The translations under genes were made by a program, and so were the position numbers. A stretch of 6,956 nt of DNA, taken from positions 1-6,956 of the forward strand of contig CAJGCI010000099.1 in the NCBI GenBank assembly GCA_904501855.1, in the 5' to 3' direction. Positions 6,161 to 6,956 of this stretch are shown piece after piece (position 1 is the stretch's first letter; every line of letters starts with the position of its first letter). A model generated the notes under the pieces. That model had not been told where the DNA came from. It did no database searches and saw nothing but the letters and a program-made list of their open reading frames with translations. This DNA is from Oscillospiraceae bacterium. GTDB taxonomy: Bacteria; Bacillota; Clostridia; Oscillospirales; Oscillospiraceae.

Positions 6161-6956
6161 TCAGAATTCGTAGACTCCTTCCGGAATATCCGGATCATGA
6201 GGTGCAAACACATATTTGCACTGAGGTTTTTCCGCTTCCTGTTTCAGCCACTCCAGGCTTCTCAGACGCATGGTATCCAGATTGGAGAATGCGGGAACCT
6301 CGAGATTGTCCACATTTCTTCTGGTAAATGCCGTGTCGGAAGTCAGGAGCGCATACTCCCCTTTTTTGTTGTGGACCTTGACGGCAATGGTCCCCTTGGT
6401 ATGTCCCGGAGTGGAGACCAGTTCAAACGTACCGTCTTCAAAAAGGTCCAACGACCGCCACGCCGGTCCTTCCATGGTCCCGATAAAGTAATACTGTTCC
6501 AGTTCCGGAAGATCGGAATACAGATAAGTGGCATGGAACGCACCGTGCCGGTAGGAATAGAAGGATTCCTCCTGTGCCACGATGAGGCGGGTCCGCTCGG
6601 AAAAGTCCCGGATGGCGCAGCACCGCTCCGCCACCAGCGTTGTAAAGAGCACACAGTTGAGATCTTCCGGCCGGATCCCCATGGCATCCAGTTTCTCTAC
6701 GGCCGTCTGTCCGGGTCCCACGTGACCGTGATACAGATTCCAGATAAAAGCGCTGGTGAAATCCGTTGCGGCATCCGCATCGGGAACTCCGTTGGGACTG
6801 ATATCCCGGGACCACCCGGTATCGATCAGCACCAGTCCGCTTTTGGATACTACCAGATAGGCGCAGTTCGGCAGTGTGATACGCTTCCGTTCCGGTGTCA
6901 GCTGTGCCTTCACTTTCATCAGCTGCGGATGTTTCGTACCGAATGCGACCTTCTCA
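6161..6956 (-). CDS. Metallo-beta-lactamase-fold protein (AHL-lactonase-like), metal motif missing, 5' partial
   Basis: The product resembles the N-acyl-homoserine-lactonase-like branch of the metallo-beta-lactamase superfamily. Seen from the ATG at 6919, residues 29-45 read GLVLIDTGWSRDISPNG, a family start; STPGHTKG carries His173, LLTSDTAF Asp195 and APHDPDIP His241. The segment where the family has THxxxDH reads FTTLVAERCC (92-101). Its metal ligands are thus replaced by Thr94, Val96, Glu98 and Arg99, and four of about seven ligands are lost. Lactonase activity is unlikely; it may bind a ligand or need different chemistry. No Shine-Dalgarno precedes the 6919 ATG. The frame stays open to the window edge (EKVAFGTKHPQL, family-like), so the true start is probably beyond 6956. 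The C-terminus is normal and a terminator follows. The fold call is firm, the function is not. Confidence 0.85.
   Translation of the reverse strand, partial: EKVAFGTKHPQLMKVKAQLTPERKRITLPNCAYLVVSKSGLVLIDTGWSRDISPNGVPDADAATDFTSAFIWNLYHGHVGPGQTAVEKLDAMGIRPEDLNCVLFTTLVAERCCAIRDFSERTRLIVAQEESFYSYRHGAFHATYLYSDLPELEQYYFIGTMEGPAWRSLDLFEDGTFELVSTPGHTKGTIAVKVHNKKGEYALLTSDTAFTRRNVDNLEVPAFSNLDTMRLRSLEWLKQEAEKPQCKYVFAPHDPDIPEGVYEF

Overview
The window looks like ordinary chromosome from a Gram-positive, low-oxygen Bacillota (Clostridia or Erysipelotrichia-type) bacterium. The reasons are Shine-Dalgarno led genes, sigma-A type promoters, a CIRCE heat-shock operator, a DUF6465-type basic protein and compact monocistronic units closed by hairpin terminators. 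Coding regions are moderately GC-rich and the promoter regions are sharply AT-rich. The genus cannot be named from the sequence. There is no IS element, phage gene, CRISPR array, tRNA or rRNA.

Layout. 21-1550 (+) encodes a HerA/YjgR-like DUF853 P-loop ATPase with a long charged coiled-coil tail. It converges across a large perfect hairpin on 2196-1672 (-), a histone-H1-like Lys/Ala-rich protein with a C-terminal DUF6465-type domain and a perfect-consensus sigma-A promoter. An AT-rich divergent region (about 2200-2477) leads to 2478-3545 (+), a fusion of a histidine-phosphatase fold and an HD fold. In that protein the catalytic or metal-binding residues of both halves appear to be replaced. 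A bidirectional terminator separates it from 4773-3601 (-), a transglutaminase-like lipoprotein with an intact Cys-His-Asp triad. The divergent region 4774-4930 holds a CIRCE operator and opens into hsp20 (4931-5356, +). A GAGA-loop terminator follows. Next is 6037-5450 (-), an intact histidine phosphatase with its own extended -10 promoter. Last is a UUCG-loop terminator and a metallo-beta-lactamase-fold protein (6956-6161, -) that runs off the window and lacks the HxHxDH metal motif.

The genes are mostly single units, each with its own promoter and/or terminator, so they do not read as one pathway. The theme worth following is degeneration of active sites without loss of reading frame: two proteins (three enzyme folds) keep their scaffold motifs but have lost key catalytic residues, next to an intact histidine-phosphatase paralogue. 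That suggests pseudoenzymes used as binding or regulatory proteins. I see no convincing novel defence or mobile system.
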